Assembly (NCBI RefSeq): GCF_052180245.1
Contig: NZ_CP197474.1
Coordinates: 1,116,001-1,180,000, forward strand
Reading direction: 5' to 3'
DNA length: 64,000 bases
Source: Parapusillimonas sp013416435
Lineage (GTDB): Bacteria; Pseudomonadota; Gammaproteobacteria; Burkholderiales; Burkholderiaceae_B
Position 1 is the first letter of the stretch; each line of letters starts with the position of its first letter. The translations under genes and the position numbers were made by a program. Positions 25,098 to 34,517 of this stretch are shown here, in pieces. A model generated the notes under the pieces. That model saw nothing but the letters and a program-made list of their open reading frames with translations, was not told the origin of the DNA and did no database searches.

Positions 25098-25369
25098 TGG
25101 ACGCTCCTTACGTGCTTGTAGGCCACAGCGATAACGTAGCCAGCCATAGCTAGAGCCAGCGCCGCGGATCCGTCGCTTGTCCAGCCATCGGCAACAATTC
25201 GGAACGCGGCGCCCGTAGCGGCAAGCGACACTGCGGACAGCCCAAGCCGCTCCATGGTGGTGTCGTGGATCGACTTGGCAACCACCGCCAAGCCAGCGCC
25301 ACCGGCGACAATCAGCCAGCACACCGCCGATACTGCAGCCTGGACGGTCATGTATATGGTTTGGTCCAT
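25094..25369 (-). CDS. Small membrane protein, candidate holin/antiholin
   Basis: The 91-residue protein, starting MDQTIYMTVQAAVSAVCWL, has two or three membrane spans (AVSAVCWLIVAGGAGLAVVA, LSAVSLAATGAAFRIVA, ALALAMAGYVIAVAY). It is coupled to the endolysin by ATGA and begins at the stop of another small membrane protein gene. Two adjacent small membrane proteins before an endolysin usually are a holin and its partner; which is which cannot be read from sequence. Confidence 0.65.
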   Translation of the reverse strand: MDQTIYMTVQAAVSAVCWLIVAGGAGLAVVAKSIHDTTMERLGLSAVSLAATGAAFRIVADGWTSDGSAALALAMAGYVIAVAYKHVRSVQ

Positions 25370-25370
25370 G

Positions 25371-25682
25371 TCATACCCCTCGTCCGCGTATGCGATCGAT
25401 GACGGCCTGCCAGATCGCGTTGATCGGAAAGGCCTGCACTGCTTCCCATGCCCGGGAAGCGACGGCCATACCAAAGAATCCGACCAGGAAGCCGGTCAGA
25501 CCCTCGGGTATGCCGAGCCTCATGGAAATGTGTGGGGCGAGGTAGTAGCTGAGCAGTGCGCCGCTGGTCGCCATGCTCAGACGCTCAAGCAAGGTGCCCT
25601 GCAGGAATCGCATGGACACCACGGCCCCAGCCACACCCGCCAGCTTGACGGCTATCGCCTCGAAATTTTGCATATCAGCCAT
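25371..25682 (-). CDS. Putative phage holin
   Basis: The 103-residue protein has three hydrophobic segments: IAVKLAGVAGAVVSMRFL, ERLSMATSGALLSYYLAP and GLTGFLVGFFGMAVASRAW. It ends with a basic tail (DRIRGRG), typical of class I-type holins. It opens the lysis cassette, directly upstream of the second membrane protein and endolysin. It follows a terminator-like hairpin at 25708-25733, which may dampen read-through from tail genes into lysis genes. Confidence 0.72.
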   Translation of the reverse strand: MADMQNFEAIAVKLAGVAGAVVSMRFLQGTLLERLSMATSGALLSYYLAPHISMRLGIPEGLTGFLVGFFGMAVASRAWEAVQAFPINAIWQAVIDRIRGRGV

Positions 25683-25707
25683 CGGCCTCTCTCGGTGGGT
25701 AGAAAAG

Positions 25708-25733
25708 AAAAAGCCCCACCGAAACGGCAGGGC
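25708..25733 (-). terminator. Terminator-like hairpin between tail and lysis genes
   Basis: Leftward reading gives GCCCTGCCG-TTT-CGGTGGGGC followed by TTTTTCTTTT. The stem has one mismatch and one G-U pair. It could be a weak terminator controlling entry into the holin gene. Confidence 0.7.
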
Positions 25734-25763
25734 CAGAAATGAAAAGACCGGCTCGGGGCCGGT

Positions 25764-26201
25764 CTATGCTTGGATGCTTGCGCCTAGGCGGAACATGTCG
25801 TCGATGCGTTCCCCAGAGAGCGGGACCAGCGGGGCCAGTGCGGCGAGCATCGCGCTGTCATGGCGCACCTTTCCACGAGCCAGCACCGTCTGCGCGGTGA
25901 TCTTGTCCAGGCCGTCGGGCATCGCTGCGATGATGTCCTGCACGCGGTCCCAGACGTTCTGGCTTTCGGGGTCCTCGGGGTCGACGGGCGTAGCGCGCAT
26001 CGCCACCTCGGCTTGCCAGCCTTCGATTTCTTGGGGAACAGGGATAGGTTCCGGCTCGGGCGGCACAAATTCACCGTCCTCATACGTCCACCCAGGCGCG
26101 GCCGTTTCTGTAGGCACCAACAAAAAGCCCGGAAGCGTGAATTCCGGGCCGGCTTCGATTACGTTGACGACTTGAGTGCCGTCGATGACTGCTGTTCTCA
26201 T
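25764..26201 (-). CDS. Phage tail fibre assembly-like protein
   Basis: The 145-residue protein opens MRTAVIDGTQVVNVIEAGPEF and contains GWTYEDGEFVPPEPEPIP. This pattern (short N-terminal beta segment, Pro-rich linker, helical C-terminus) is typical of small proteins directly after tail fibre genes. They may help fibre folding or attachment. It starts one base after the fibre stop. An internal stem followed by CTTTTTG (about 26101-26130) resembles a terminator but is within coding sequence. Confidence 0.6.
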   Translation of the reverse strand: MRTAVIDGTQVVNVIEAGPEFTLPGFLLVPTETAAPGWTYEDGEFVPPEPEPIPVPQEIEGWQAEVAMRATPVDPEDPESQNVWDRVQDIIAAMPDGLDKITAQTVLARGKVRHDSAMLAALAPLVPLSGERIDDMFRLGASIQA

Positions 26202-27713
26202 TTAGATGATCCCCCATATGCGAAGCTCACCACGAGCTCCTGCTCCTGATCGTGGCCCGGTCAGGGTTCCTCCACCTCCGCCGCCCGGGGCTTCGCCGTC
26301 CATCCCGCTTGTGGTCTCCCCTGCCGCGCCACCGTCCCCGCCGAAAACCGACACGCCAGGAGTCCTGAGAATTGCGGCAAAGCCTCCGCCGCCAGCGCCG
26401 CCGTATACGGAGTTTGCCCCGTGCCTATTGTCGGTTCTTGCGCCAAGAGACCCGGCGAAGATGGCGTCAATGTTCCCATTATCAGACCCCTTGACTGACA
26501 TCTGCCCTGAATACGGGTCCGCTCCCCGAGTGGTGTCGTCAATCGACACTCGGGTATTTCGCAGGGCTGATCCGGCCGTTAACGCCCCAGACACATTCTT
26601 ACCGCCATACGCCTGGATGCCCAGAAATGACGAATCTCCCCCGGAGATGCCATTGGTGCTATTTGCAGTGACCGCTGCGCCGCCGCTGCCTATAACCACT
26701 GCGCTTACCCCAGGCGGAACAGCGTCAGAGCTAATATTAAATGGAGCGCAGCCTCCGCCGGGGCCGCCGTCGACACTGCCGTTACTCTTACTGCCGCTCG
26801 CTCCGCCGCCCCATAGATGGCCGGCAAATGCTGCGTAGCCTGGCGGCTTAACAAATGAGCCGCTTGCAATGTATGTCTTCTTAAAGCCGTTCAACACTAT
26901 TGATCGCAGTGCCGCGCCGTCGCACTGTATCAGCCTGACTTCGCCCGGATACATGATATAGCTGACCATGCCATCTATGGTTTCAGCTTCATTGGGATCG
27001 AGCGTGATGTCCCCTGTGCCGGAGTTTTTCAGATAACAATACCAGCCATCGTCAAGCGCTGCCGCTGCCGCGAAGGTTTGGGTGAAAGTGCCGCTTGTAA
27101 TGTCAATCAGCCTGCCATTATCGGCGCTCTGTAATTGCGTGTTGCTGGTGCGTGCTACCCGCACCACTGATTGCTTGACATCCAAATCACCCGCGCCCAA
27201 CAGACTTTGCCCGCCAAGCGTCTTGAGCACCAGAGCGCCAATCTGCCCATTCAGGCTCGAAACTCCTGCAACGGCGCTTACCCCTTGCACCCAGGCGCTG
27301 CCGTTATACGCTCGCAGATATCCGGTCACGGAATTGACGTAGGCATTGCCGGCCACCAATGGCGCACCACCTTTTCCCGTTGCGGGGTCGCTCGTGGCGG
27401 CCCCTAGCCAGAGCGCGTCAAGATCTGCAAGATTCTGGGCGGATTCGGCGGCCTCTTGTGCTTTGTTTGTGGCGGTCTGGGCGCTGTTCGATGCCTCGTT
27501 TGCCTTAGTTACGGCAATGCCGGCTTGCTCCGTCGCCGTGGTCGCATTGTTATGTCCGACAAGGGCGATTTCGCGATTGCGAACGGACATGGCGTTTTCC
27601 GAGTCCGCCCAGTCTTTGGCCTTTTGGTTGTAGGTTCCCGCAGGGCGATCTGCCAGCGTCGGGAACGGGGATGCCAGGACGACGTCCGGCACCGGCTGTA
27701 TGGGTGTGCTCAT
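26202..27713 (-). CDS. Tail fibre protein with glycine-rich C-terminal domain
   Basis: The 503-residue protein has an N-terminal virion-attachment region. It then has a helical/coiled-coil segment rich in Ala (AGIAVTKANEASNSAQTATNKAQEAAESAQNL), a middle beta region, and a C-terminal half with many Gly runs such as GGAGGGGFAAI and APGGGGGG. It ends ARGELRIWGII. Gly-rich tips are a known receptor-binding architecture. This is the likely host-recognition protein. Its start overlaps the preceding gene by ATGA. Confidence 0.82.
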   Translation of the reverse strand: MSTPIQPVPDVVLASPFPTLADRPAGTYNQKAKDWADSENAMSVRNREIALVGHNNATTATEQAGIAVTKANEASNSAQTATNKAQEAAESAQNLADLDALWLGAATSDPATGKGGAPLVAGNAYVNSVTGYLRAYNGSAWVQGVSAVAGVSSLNGQIGALVLKTLGGQSLLGAGDLDVKQSVVRVARTSNTQLQSADNGRLIDITSGTFTQTFAAAAALDDGWYCYLKNSGTGDITLDPNEAETIDGMVSYIMYPGEVRLIQCDGAALRSIVLNGFKKTYIASGSFVKPPGYAAFAGHLWGGGASGSKSNGSVDGGPGGGCAPFNISSDAVPPGVSAVVIGSGGAAVTANSTNGISGGDSSFLGIQAYGGKNVSGALTAGSALRNTRVSIDDTTRGADPYSGQMSVKGSDNGNIDAIFAGSLGARTDNRHGANSVYGGAGGGGFAAILRTPGVSVFGGDGGAAGETTSGMDGEAPGGGGGGTLTGPRSGAGARGELRIWGII

Positions 27714-28660
27714 TGCTTAGCTCCTTGTACTGCGCCTTCAATTCTCAGGGTGATCGCGGCGTGGTTCGGGCCCGCCGCCCTTACGGTTCCCGATACATCT
27801 CCAAATCCATTCAGATACTCGTACCTCGGTAGCCCCGACGCGATGAAGGCGACCGGTCGGCCCTGCACCAGGTGCAGGAGCTCGGCGGCGCGATTGCCTT
27901 CGTCTGCCGGAACCACGACGGTGCAATTGACGTTATTCGCACTGCCGCGGCGCTTGCGCGTCACGGTGCCGTCCTCTTCTCGCTTGAGGTAGCTGTAGCC
28001 CTTTATCTCGGCCTCTGCGTCGTACTCCGTGCCGCCCCAGGTCCCGGCGCCAACGAGCGTGTCCCAGTGACCGATGGAGATCAGCGCCACCTCACACATG
28101 GCCCCGCCGGCGGCCGTGATGCTGATATGGACCTCGGCTGCCGGGTAAAGCGGCAGGTTCTGCATGTAATGCTGCGTGCGGCGCTTGAGCGGCATGAAAA
28201 GCAGCTCGTATAGGCCCGCAGCCTGCTCCCAGAGATCGGCGTCGTACTCTTCGACCACGTTGCCGCCCGGCTCGTCGTAGATTTTGATGTTCAGGTGTTC
28301 GCCCGACATGCCCCACAAGCCGATGCCGGTGAAGAAATCCGGGCGCACGACATACTTGATCTCTCCTGCCCTTCGCGTCACGGTATTGAGTTCGCTGTCG
28401 AATGCCGCCATGCGGTTTGACGGCCCCGCGCGGAACCATTTCTTGGCGTCGGTTCCGGGCTCCACCCCTGTGTTGTCGGCAATTGCGTCCCAGAGCGAAT
28501 CAGCATGATTGACTTGATCGTCAACCACATAGGCCGTTGAATTGCTCCAGGCGACCTCCCCGACGCTGGAATCAACAACGGGCACCGTAGTGCCCGCCGC
28601 AATCATCGCCGCCGTGATCTCCAAGGGAATCAGTAGGACGGCATTTACATCAGTGCTCAT
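27710..28660 (-). CDS. Phage tail protein downstream of the tape measure gene
   Basis: The 316-residue protein sits between the tape measure and fibre genes and overlaps both by 4 bp. It contains a mixed beta region (VRPDFFTGIGLWGMSGEHLNIKIYDEPGGNVVEEYDADLW) and a later segment YSYLKREEDGTVTRKRRGSANNVNCTVVVP. Such proteins are found at this position in betaproteobacterial siphophages and probably belong to the tail tip or baseplate. No lambda J-, K-, L- or I-like gene is present, so this and the fibre may make up the whole tip. Confidence 0.65.
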   Translation of the reverse strand: MSTDVNAVLLIPLEITAAMIAAGTTVPVVDSSVGEVAWSNSTAYVVDDQVNHADSLWDAIADNTGVEPGTDAKKWFRAGPSNRMAAFDSELNTVTRRAGEIKYVVRPDFFTGIGLWGMSGEHLNIKIYDEPGGNVVEEYDADLWEQAAGLYELLFMPLKRRTQHYMQNLPLYPAAEVHISITAAGGAMCEVALISIGHWDTLVGAGTWGGTEYDAEAEIKGYSYLKREEDGTVTRKRRGSANNVNCTVVVPADEGNRAAELLHLVQGRPVAFIASGLPRYEYLNGFGDVSGTVRAAGPNHAAITLRIEGAVQGAKQ

Positions 28661-31600
28661 AGTGTCGCTGCATCCTCTGTAAGCATGGCGTTGCCGCCAG
28701 CGGTGACGTTGTCGAACTGGCTGGCGAACTGGCCAGTAGACCTTTCGATGGAGGCAAGACGGCGCTCGAGGCGGGCGTTCTGCTCGCGCAGGGCCCGCAA
28801 TTCGGTGATGACCCCGGCGTTACCCGAGCCGTTGCCGGCGCCAAGGCTTCGCAGGATGTCGTCGGTTTGTCCTGCCGTGTAGACACGACCGGGTTGGCTG
28901 AAGTTGACGAGCTCCGGTCCTTCCTCTCCGACCATCGCCCAGCCGGGCAAGGCAAAACCACCAGCGGCGAACTTACGTCCCTCGTATTGACCATAGGTAT
29001 TCCAGTGGTACTGGGCCCAGGCTTCGGGCGACATGCCATGCGCGACGTCATAGCCTTGCAGCACATCCGGATTCGCCCGGAAGTAATCCGTGGTCCAGCT
29101 CGACGATCCGATGCCGGCGCCGGGAACCGGCGTGTAGCCACCCGCACTTCCTCCGCCACCGCTCACCGGCGCCGCAGCCTTGTTCGCCGCGGCAACGGCT
29201 GCCGCCAAGGTCTGAGCAAACGATGCCAACGCTTCGGGAAACGTCAGCACCCCGTCCCGGATCTCCAAGAGGACGTTGTATTGCTCCTTGGCCCAGTTGA
29301 TCTGCTCTTCAATGGCCGAGATCTGCCGGCGTGCTGCTTCTTCGGTCGAGATCGCCGTACGCAGTTGCTGCTCGAGCGCCGTCAGCGAGTCCTCGCCCAC
29401 CAGGCCCATGCCGCGCAGAAGTCGGTATTGATTCTCCAGCTGGGTGAGTGTCGCCCGCGCCGTATCCAGCTCGGGCTGGGCGATCCCCTGCAGGGCCTCC
29501 ATCTCGTTGGCCAGAATGAGATACGCTTTTTGTTGCTCGAAGAGCGACCCGTACACTTGGCCGGTGACGCCCTGCTGGGCGATGCGCAGCGTTTCCGTAA
29601 GATCGGCTGTCTGCGGCAGCTGGCGCGTGATGAGTGCGGTCGAGATCACCGCACGCGCCTGGTCGTACTGCATCCTGGCGGCTTCGGTGACTTGGCTGCG
29701 CAGATCCGCAACGCCCCGGCCGATGGTTGCGATCAGGCTGCCGAATTCGGATTCGAGCCTCTGGACGGCGGACCTATAAGCCGACATGGCCGTGTCGGTG
29801 GCGCCGAACGACTCCTTCAGTCTGGCGATTTCGCGCTCGCCAGCCGCCACCACATCGTTGTAGGCCGTCGAAAGGTCCTGGAAAGCCCAGATCTGCTGTT
29901 GCAGCGCCCGGTTGCTCGCGTCCAGGGTCTCGAGCTCACGCCGGCGCAATGCGTTCGTGTTGCCAAGCAGGCCCAGCAGCTGAGATTCAAGGCCGGCACG
30001 TTCGCGCTCGATGTCGGCGAGCGAGCGGGCGGGCACGGCGACCTCTTCGACCGCTTGGGCGACCTGCCCCGCATACTGCGCAACCTCGGCAAATGCTCCA
30101 GACGCCTGCATCAGCACCACATACGCCTGGCGGCCCGCCTCGGTATTGAGGTCCTGCGCCTCGACGATAGTGCGGTAGGACGCCAGCATCTGCTCGGTCG
30201 AGCCCGTGAGTTCGGGGATCACGACGCCGGCGGCGGCCAGAGCCGAGGTCAGGTTGTTGACCGCAATGCCGTGGCGCTCGGCTTCCGAGTAATAGGCCTG
30301 GAAGTAGGTCTGCTGGGCGCCAAGGAGGTTTTCCACGCCGCCGGCCAGTTGCACCAGACCCGCCGCCGCATCAAACGACAGCCCGCGCAGCTGCTCGAAT
30401 GGCAAGGCCTCGATCGCCGTCAGAAACTGTGTTGCCCCATCGGCGACCGCAGCAAACCGCGTAGCCAGATCCTGCGCCGTCGCCGCGTCGATGTTGCGCA
30501 TGTCGACGCCTTCGAGCATGCCGGACAAGACGGACGGCAGTTGGCTTCCGAGCGCCTGGAACGCCTCGAGGATCGACAGCTGGATGTCCGTCTGCAGCCT
30601 GGGCAGCATCTCGGCTGAGCTCCACCCACCAAAGCCGCCGAACGTCATGTCGCTGGCCTGCGCTACACCGATCTGGCGCAGCTGGTCGCCGATACGCAAG
30701 GATCCGCCCGAGGCTACGCCGTTGCGATCGCCCAGGACGCTACTCTCCATGATCGCGTAAAACGACTCGATGCCGGCGTTAACGCCCACCTTGGCAAACA
30801 AATCGTTTGCCGCGGCGACCGCGCTTTGAGCTGCGGCAAGCGCTGCCTGCTCGGATCCAGCCGCCTGGCGATCATCGAGCGCGGAGACGCCAAATGCGCC
30901 GCCGGTGTAGTCGATGGTGGTGCGCTGGCCGTGGCGGGTTTTGGGTGGGCCGGAGTCGAAGAGACCGAAGGCGGAGGCGGCGGCTAGGCCGATGCCGATG
31001 TAGGGCGCCGCTGCACTGAGGCCAGTCATCAATCCCCCGGCACCAGCGGCAGCACCTCCAGCAGCTCCCGCCGCGCCACCGGCGAGCGATGCGCTGAACG
31101 ACGTCGTCGCCATACCCGATGCCAGCGCGCCCGCCGCGCCACTTCCGAGCGAGGCCATTACCGACGGCGCAACAGCGGTAATACCGCTCGCGAAGGCCGT
31201 TCCAGCAGCCGAACTCAGCCCGGACAGCGCACCTTCCCATCCGCCGTTTGCTGAGATCAGCGCCCCGATGGAATCACCACCCATGGCGCCAACGAGGTTC
31301 GCGTAGCCAAGGGATGCGGTGGACGCCCCAGCGCTGGCGCCGGTGAGTGCCTGGTAGCCGGCGCCGAAGATGGAGTTCAGATTATTCGCGCCCCGCGCCG
31401 CTCCCCACACATCGCCGATTCCGCCAGGCGTGCGCGTGCCCATCACGGCATTGCCCACCGAAATCATGATCGGGCGCGTGATCGCCGCGTGAGCCATTTC
31501 GGCCAGCATCTGCTTGAAGCCGGATTTCATCGCGTCGAACGCGCTGCGCGACCCATCCATCCAATCCCGCCACATATTGGCGAAGGACTCGTCGATGCGG

Positions 31601-33912
31601 TTGATGGCATCTTCAGTGAACGTGAACCAGACGCTGTTTTCACGATTCAGATCACCAATAGCCAGCTCAAGCGCCCGGACCTGCTCTTCGGTCTGAGCGT
31701 AGGGGCGCAGGGCCAGCAGCTTTTCGAGTTCGTGGTTATAGGCCTCCTGCTTCGTGCGGGTGCCTTCCACGAGGCGGTTCAGTTCCTCCATGCCCGCCGT
31801 CTGCCGGGCAAGGCCATTGCTCTCATCCCACAGGCGGCTGAAGTGCTCGGTCAGGTCGCGCACTTCGTCAGCCGTCTTGCCCACCAGGAGCTCGGTCAAT
31901 GCTTGCTGCTTGTTGTAGGCCGTGAGTGCCGTGGCACCTTCCTTGTACCCTTTTGATTGGGCGGTCAGCACCTTCAGATAGGCGCTCGCCTGCGTGTTCT
32001 GCTCGCGCAGGCCGTCGATCTGCTTGGCGATGTCCAGGCGGTCCAGGGCGATAGCCTGAGCGGTGATGGCATCTGTAACGGCGTTCCGGGTCTTTGCCCC
32101 ATGCTCCAGCACCTTGGACTCGATTTCCACCTGCCGGGTGAGCTGCGATATAGCGTCTCCACCGGTGAGGTAGGCTTCCGTCATGGTGCGGGCGCTGGCG
32201 GTAGCGATGCGCATGTCATCAAGCCATTTCTTGAGTTCTTTGGAAACTCCGCCGCCTCCACCGCCGCCCCCTCCGCCAGCCGCATCAACAAAATCTTCTA
32301 TGGGCTTTGGGTCAAATGCTTCGGCAATTTTGTCGCGCAACCAATCCAGCGCGCCGTCCACATAGTCTGTTTTGATAGAGGAAACGAAGCCCTCTTGCCA
32401 CTGCTTTCCCGCCTCGGCGAGTCGTCCAGCAAACGGATTCTCCATCTCATTGATCTTGAGCACATCGCCCAACGACGAGATTTTCTCAATACCGGGGATT
32501 TTGTTGACAAGCGTTATGAGCCCATCGATACTGCCCGTTGCGGCAGAGGTAATTTTGTTAAGCGCTCGAATGGCTACGTTGGCTGCGCCAACCATCGCCG
32601 CGCCAACGATATCCCCAAGGTTATTCCAAATGAACTTGACATTCTCGAAGGAGTACGCGAACGCCCCGATGACGAAATTAGCGACGCCCTTAACTGCGCC
32701 AACAACATCAACCCCCAGCGACCGCTGTATGTCATCACGGAATTTATATGCCGCATACCCTGCGGCAGTCAGGGCAGCTACCATCAGCCCAATCGGGTTG
32801 GCCATCATCGCCGCAGTTACAGCCCTAATTGCACCAACAAGCCCAACGGCAAGTGATTTCGTCAGCAACGCTATCCCGCCAAGCATGGCGGGAGCATAAA
32901 ACCCGGCCAGCGCCACTACGGCGATGTCGGCTTGACTTGCAACGGCAGACACGGCAGACCCAACAGCATCGAACACGGGCGCAGCATATTGCCCGAACGC
33001 GATCAGGCGGTCGCCGGTCTTGCGTATGCCGTCGGCAAGGCCAATGATTTTTTCAGCAATCGCGCTAGATGCGCCCGCCGCCTGGTCCAGTCTGCCGACC
33101 AATTCCGAAAGGTTGTTCTGGGCTCGCCCAAAAGCATCACCCATCGTGGCGGGCATTTTTTCGGCCTCTGTGCGAACTTCTATCAGGGAGCCAATCAGCG
33201 TCCCAGCAATCACCTGCGAGGTGATTTTCCCCTGGGACGCCATGTCGCGCAGGCCATTGACGTTCGTGCCAAGGGCCTTAGCCAAAGCCTCCGCTACGCG
33301 CCCACCATTGGCCAGCACGGTTTCCAGGCCATCAGCCTGCAGCTTGCCAACCGCCATCGCCTTGGACAGCGCCTGCTGCACTGATTCAGCCTGCTGTCCT
33401 TTAGTGGCCGTGATGACCAACATGTGATTCAGGGATTCCGTGAAATCCGCCGCTTCGGCTGACGATTTCCCCAACTCACGCAACACCGCCACATTTCGCG
33501 TGTAGATATCGACGGTCTGCTGCAAGGGTGAATATGAGGCGTTCGCTATATCCACGATGCGACGCATCAGGGCCGGGGCAGCCTGCATGTTTTTGACGGC
33601 GGCCCCCACCTTGCTTTGCATGTCAGACCAGCTATCCGCATACGTCTGCAGCGCGCGTACGCTAAGGGCAGTCCCTAGAAGAACGCCGGCGCGCGCCGCA
33701 ACCTGGGCGAGATTCGCCATGGACGCGCTACTGCGCCGCGCCGCGTTATCCATTCCGCGCATCGCGCGCGCGGCCGCATCACTTCCTTTGCCGACGCCCG
33801 CAGCAGATCGCTCAGCATCCTCGCTAGCTTTGGTGAATCGACCGAGCGCATCTCTAGCCCTGTCAACTCCCTCTACGCCATCTATTTTCAGGCCGAGTGC
33901 TGCCACTTCCAT
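28657..33912 (-). CDS. Tail tape measure protein
   Basis: The 1751-residue protein fixes tail length and is ejected during infection. The N-terminal ~250 residues show the lambda-H-like tape measure domain (VGAAVKNMQAAPALMRRIVDIANAS..., SLNHMLVITATKGQQ...). Membrane-like segments follow (SLAVGLVGAIRAVTAAMMANPIGLMVAALTAAGYAAY). A poly-Gly hinge precedes long helical stretches, and the end is the usual FAAGGFALPGWAMVGEEGPELV. The start is taken at MEVAALGLKIDG behind GGGTGA. A protein this size implies a long flexible tail. Confidence 0.93.
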   Translation of the reverse strand: MEVAALGLKIDGVEGVDRARDALGRFTKASEDAERSAAGVGKGSDAAARAMRGMDNAARRSSASMANLAQVAARAGVLLGTALSVRALQTYADSWSDMQSKVGAAVKNMQAAPALMRRIVDIANASYSPLQQTVDIYTRNVAVLRELGKSSAEAADFTESLNHMLVITATKGQQAESVQQALSKAMAVGKLQADGLETVLANGGRVAEALAKALGTNVNGLRDMASQGKITSQVIAGTLIGSLIEVRTEAEKMPATMGDAFGRAQNNLSELVGRLDQAAGASSAIAEKIIGLADGIRKTGDRLIAFGQYAAPVFDAVGSAVSAVASQADIAVVALAGFYAPAMLGGIALLTKSLAVGLVGAIRAVTAAMMANPIGLMVAALTAAGYAAYKFRDDIQRSLGVDVVGAVKGVANFVIGAFAYSFENVKFIWNNLGDIVGAAMVGAANVAIRALNKITSAATGSIDGLITLVNKIPGIEKISSLGDVLKINEMENPFAGRLAEAGKQWQEGFVSSIKTDYVDGALDWLRDKIAEAFDPKPIEDFVDAAGGGGGGGGGGVSKELKKWLDDMRIATASARTMTEAYLTGGDAISQLTRQVEIESKVLEHGAKTRNAVTDAITAQAIALDRLDIAKQIDGLREQNTQASAYLKVLTAQSKGYKEGATALTAYNKQQALTELLVGKTADEVRDLTEHFSRLWDESNGLARQTAGMEELNRLVEGTRTKQEAYNHELEKLLALRPYAQTEEQVRALELAIGDLNRENSVWFTFTEDAINRIDESFANMWRDWMDGSRSAFDAMKSGFKQMLAEMAHAAITRPIMISVGNAVMGTRTPGGIGDVWGAARGANNLNSIFGAGYQALTGASAGASTASLGYANLVGAMGGDSIGALISANGGWEGALSGLSSAAGTAFASGITAVAPSVMASLGSGAAGALASGMATTSFSASLAGGAAGAAGGAAAGAGGLMTGLSAAAPYIGIGLAAASAFGLFDSGPPKTRHGQRTTIDYTGGAFGVSALDDRQAAGSEQAALAAAQSAVAAANDLFAKVGVNAGIESFYAIMESSVLGDRNGVASGGSLRIGDQLRQIGVAQASDMTFGGFGGWSSAEMLPRLQTDIQLSILEAFQALGSQLPSVLSGMLEGVDMRNIDAATAQDLATRFAAVADGATQFLTAIEALPFEQLRGLSFDAAAGLVQLAGGVENLLGAQQTYFQAYYSEAERHGIAVNNLTSALAAAGVVIPELTGSTEQMLASYRTIVEAQDLNTEAGRQAYVVLMQASGAFAEVAQYAGQVAQAVEEVAVPARSLADIERERAGLESQLLGLLGNTNALRRRELETLDASNRALQQQIWAFQDLSTAYNDVVAAGEREIARLKESFGATDTAMSAYRSAVQRLESEFGSLIATIGRGVADLRSQVTEAARMQYDQARAVISTALITRQLPQTADLTETLRIAQQGVTGQVYGSLFEQQKAYLILANEMEALQGIAQPELDTARATLTQLENQYRLLRGMGLVGEDSLTALEQQLRTAISTEEAARRQISAIEEQINWAKEQYNVLLEIRDGVLTFPEALASFAQTLAAAVAAANKAAAPVSGGGGSAGGYTPVPGAGIGSSSWTTDYFRANPDVLQGYDVAHGMSPEAWAQYHWNTYGQYEGRKFAAGGFALPGWAMVGEEGPELVNFSQPGRVYTAGQTDDILRSLGAGNGSGNAGVITELRALREQNARLERRLASIERSTGQFASQFDNVTAGGNAMLTEDAATL

Positions 33913-33925
33913 TAGGGTCACCCAC

Positions 33926-33979
33926 AAAAAAGGCCCCAGCAAATGCTGAGGCCAGAAAAAGAAACCGCCCGAAGGCGGT
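33926..33979 (-). terminator. Two tandem terminator-like hairpins before the tape measure gene
   Basis: Leftward reading gives ACCGCC-TTCG-GGCGGT with a T-rich tail (33954-33979), then GGCCTCAGC...GCTGGGGCC with six T (33926-33953). They lie between a small membrane-anchored gene and the tape measure gene. Confidence 0.8.
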
Positions 33980-33984
33980 CAAAA

Positions 33985-34389
33985 TCACATTTTTAGGTTT
34001 GAACCGTGCCAAGCATTGCTGTCTGGCAGATACTCCATATCTATCGTGTACCGAGTGCGAAGCATTGCGCCAAAGCTGTTTTGAGCATCCACGTAGGCAG
34101 ATACCCTAAATTTGCACCTGCCCGTTTGTGAGGCGCTCACACCATCATCGGTGAAGCTGGGAAAATCAACCGTGCTTGGCGCGGCGAGCGCCTTCTTGAC
34201 AAAATTGCGGCTCATGGTGAAGGCCATCACTTTGTCTGTGCAATTGCGCTCAATCTTTTCTGCAGCGTCTTTTTGTTGCTCTCGGGCCTGGTGGTCGTCA
34301 CCAAACGCCACAACCAAACCGACGATAAAAACAGCACAGATAGCGACCACCCCAAGCGCCACTTTCTGCAAGCTTGTGTATTTCTGCAT
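33985..34389 (-). CDS. Membrane-anchored small hypothetical protein
   Basis: The ~134-residue protein has one N-terminal membrane span (KVALGVVAICAVFIVGLVVAFG), a short helix, and a soluble domain (FVKKALAAPSTVDFPSF...GRCKFRVSAYVDAQNSFGAMLRTRYTIDMEYL). The FVKKxLxxPSTxxFP pattern recurs in small phage and plasmid proteins of unknown function. It lies leftward between the reversed toxin-antitoxin pair and the tape measure gene, and two terminator hairpins follow it. It is probably an independently expressed accessory gene; superinfection exclusion is only a guess. Confidence 0.6.
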   Translation of the reverse strand: MQKYTSLQKVALGVVAICAVFIVGLVVAFGDDHQAREQQKDAAEKIERNCTDKVMAFTMSRNFVKKALAAPSTVDFPSFTDDGVSASQTGRCKFRVSAYVDAQNSFGAMLRTRYTIDMEYLPDSNAWHGSNLKM

Positions 34390-34463
34390 CCCCATCACCC
34401 CGTAACATAAAGATACGGCAGACTATACCAGCGCAGCCAGCCGCCGCGAAGGCCGACTTTCCC

Positions 34464-34500
34464 TTGCTATAAATAATAGCTTAACCTATAATTAAGCTAT
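34464..34500 (+). promoter_or_regulatory. Promoter and operator of the RelE/XRE toxin-antitoxin operon
   Basis: TTGCTA (34464-34469), a 17-bp spacer and consensus TATAAT (34487-34492) precede the toxin gene. The -10 lies in a dyad ATAGCTTAA-N7-TTAAGCTAT (34476-34500), well placed for repression by the antitoxin. Confidence 0.8.
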
Positions 34501-34517
34501 ACCAACAAGGGGAACCC

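Noticed and set aside
26101..26130. Hairpin with T-run inside the fibre assembly-like gene
   Set aside because: It lies within coding sequence encoding PEFTLPGFLL and may be incidental.
28867..30618. 583-residue rightward frame opposite the tape measure gene
   Set aside because: It is an antisense shadow in GC-rich DNA with His/Arg-rich composition unlike real proteins.
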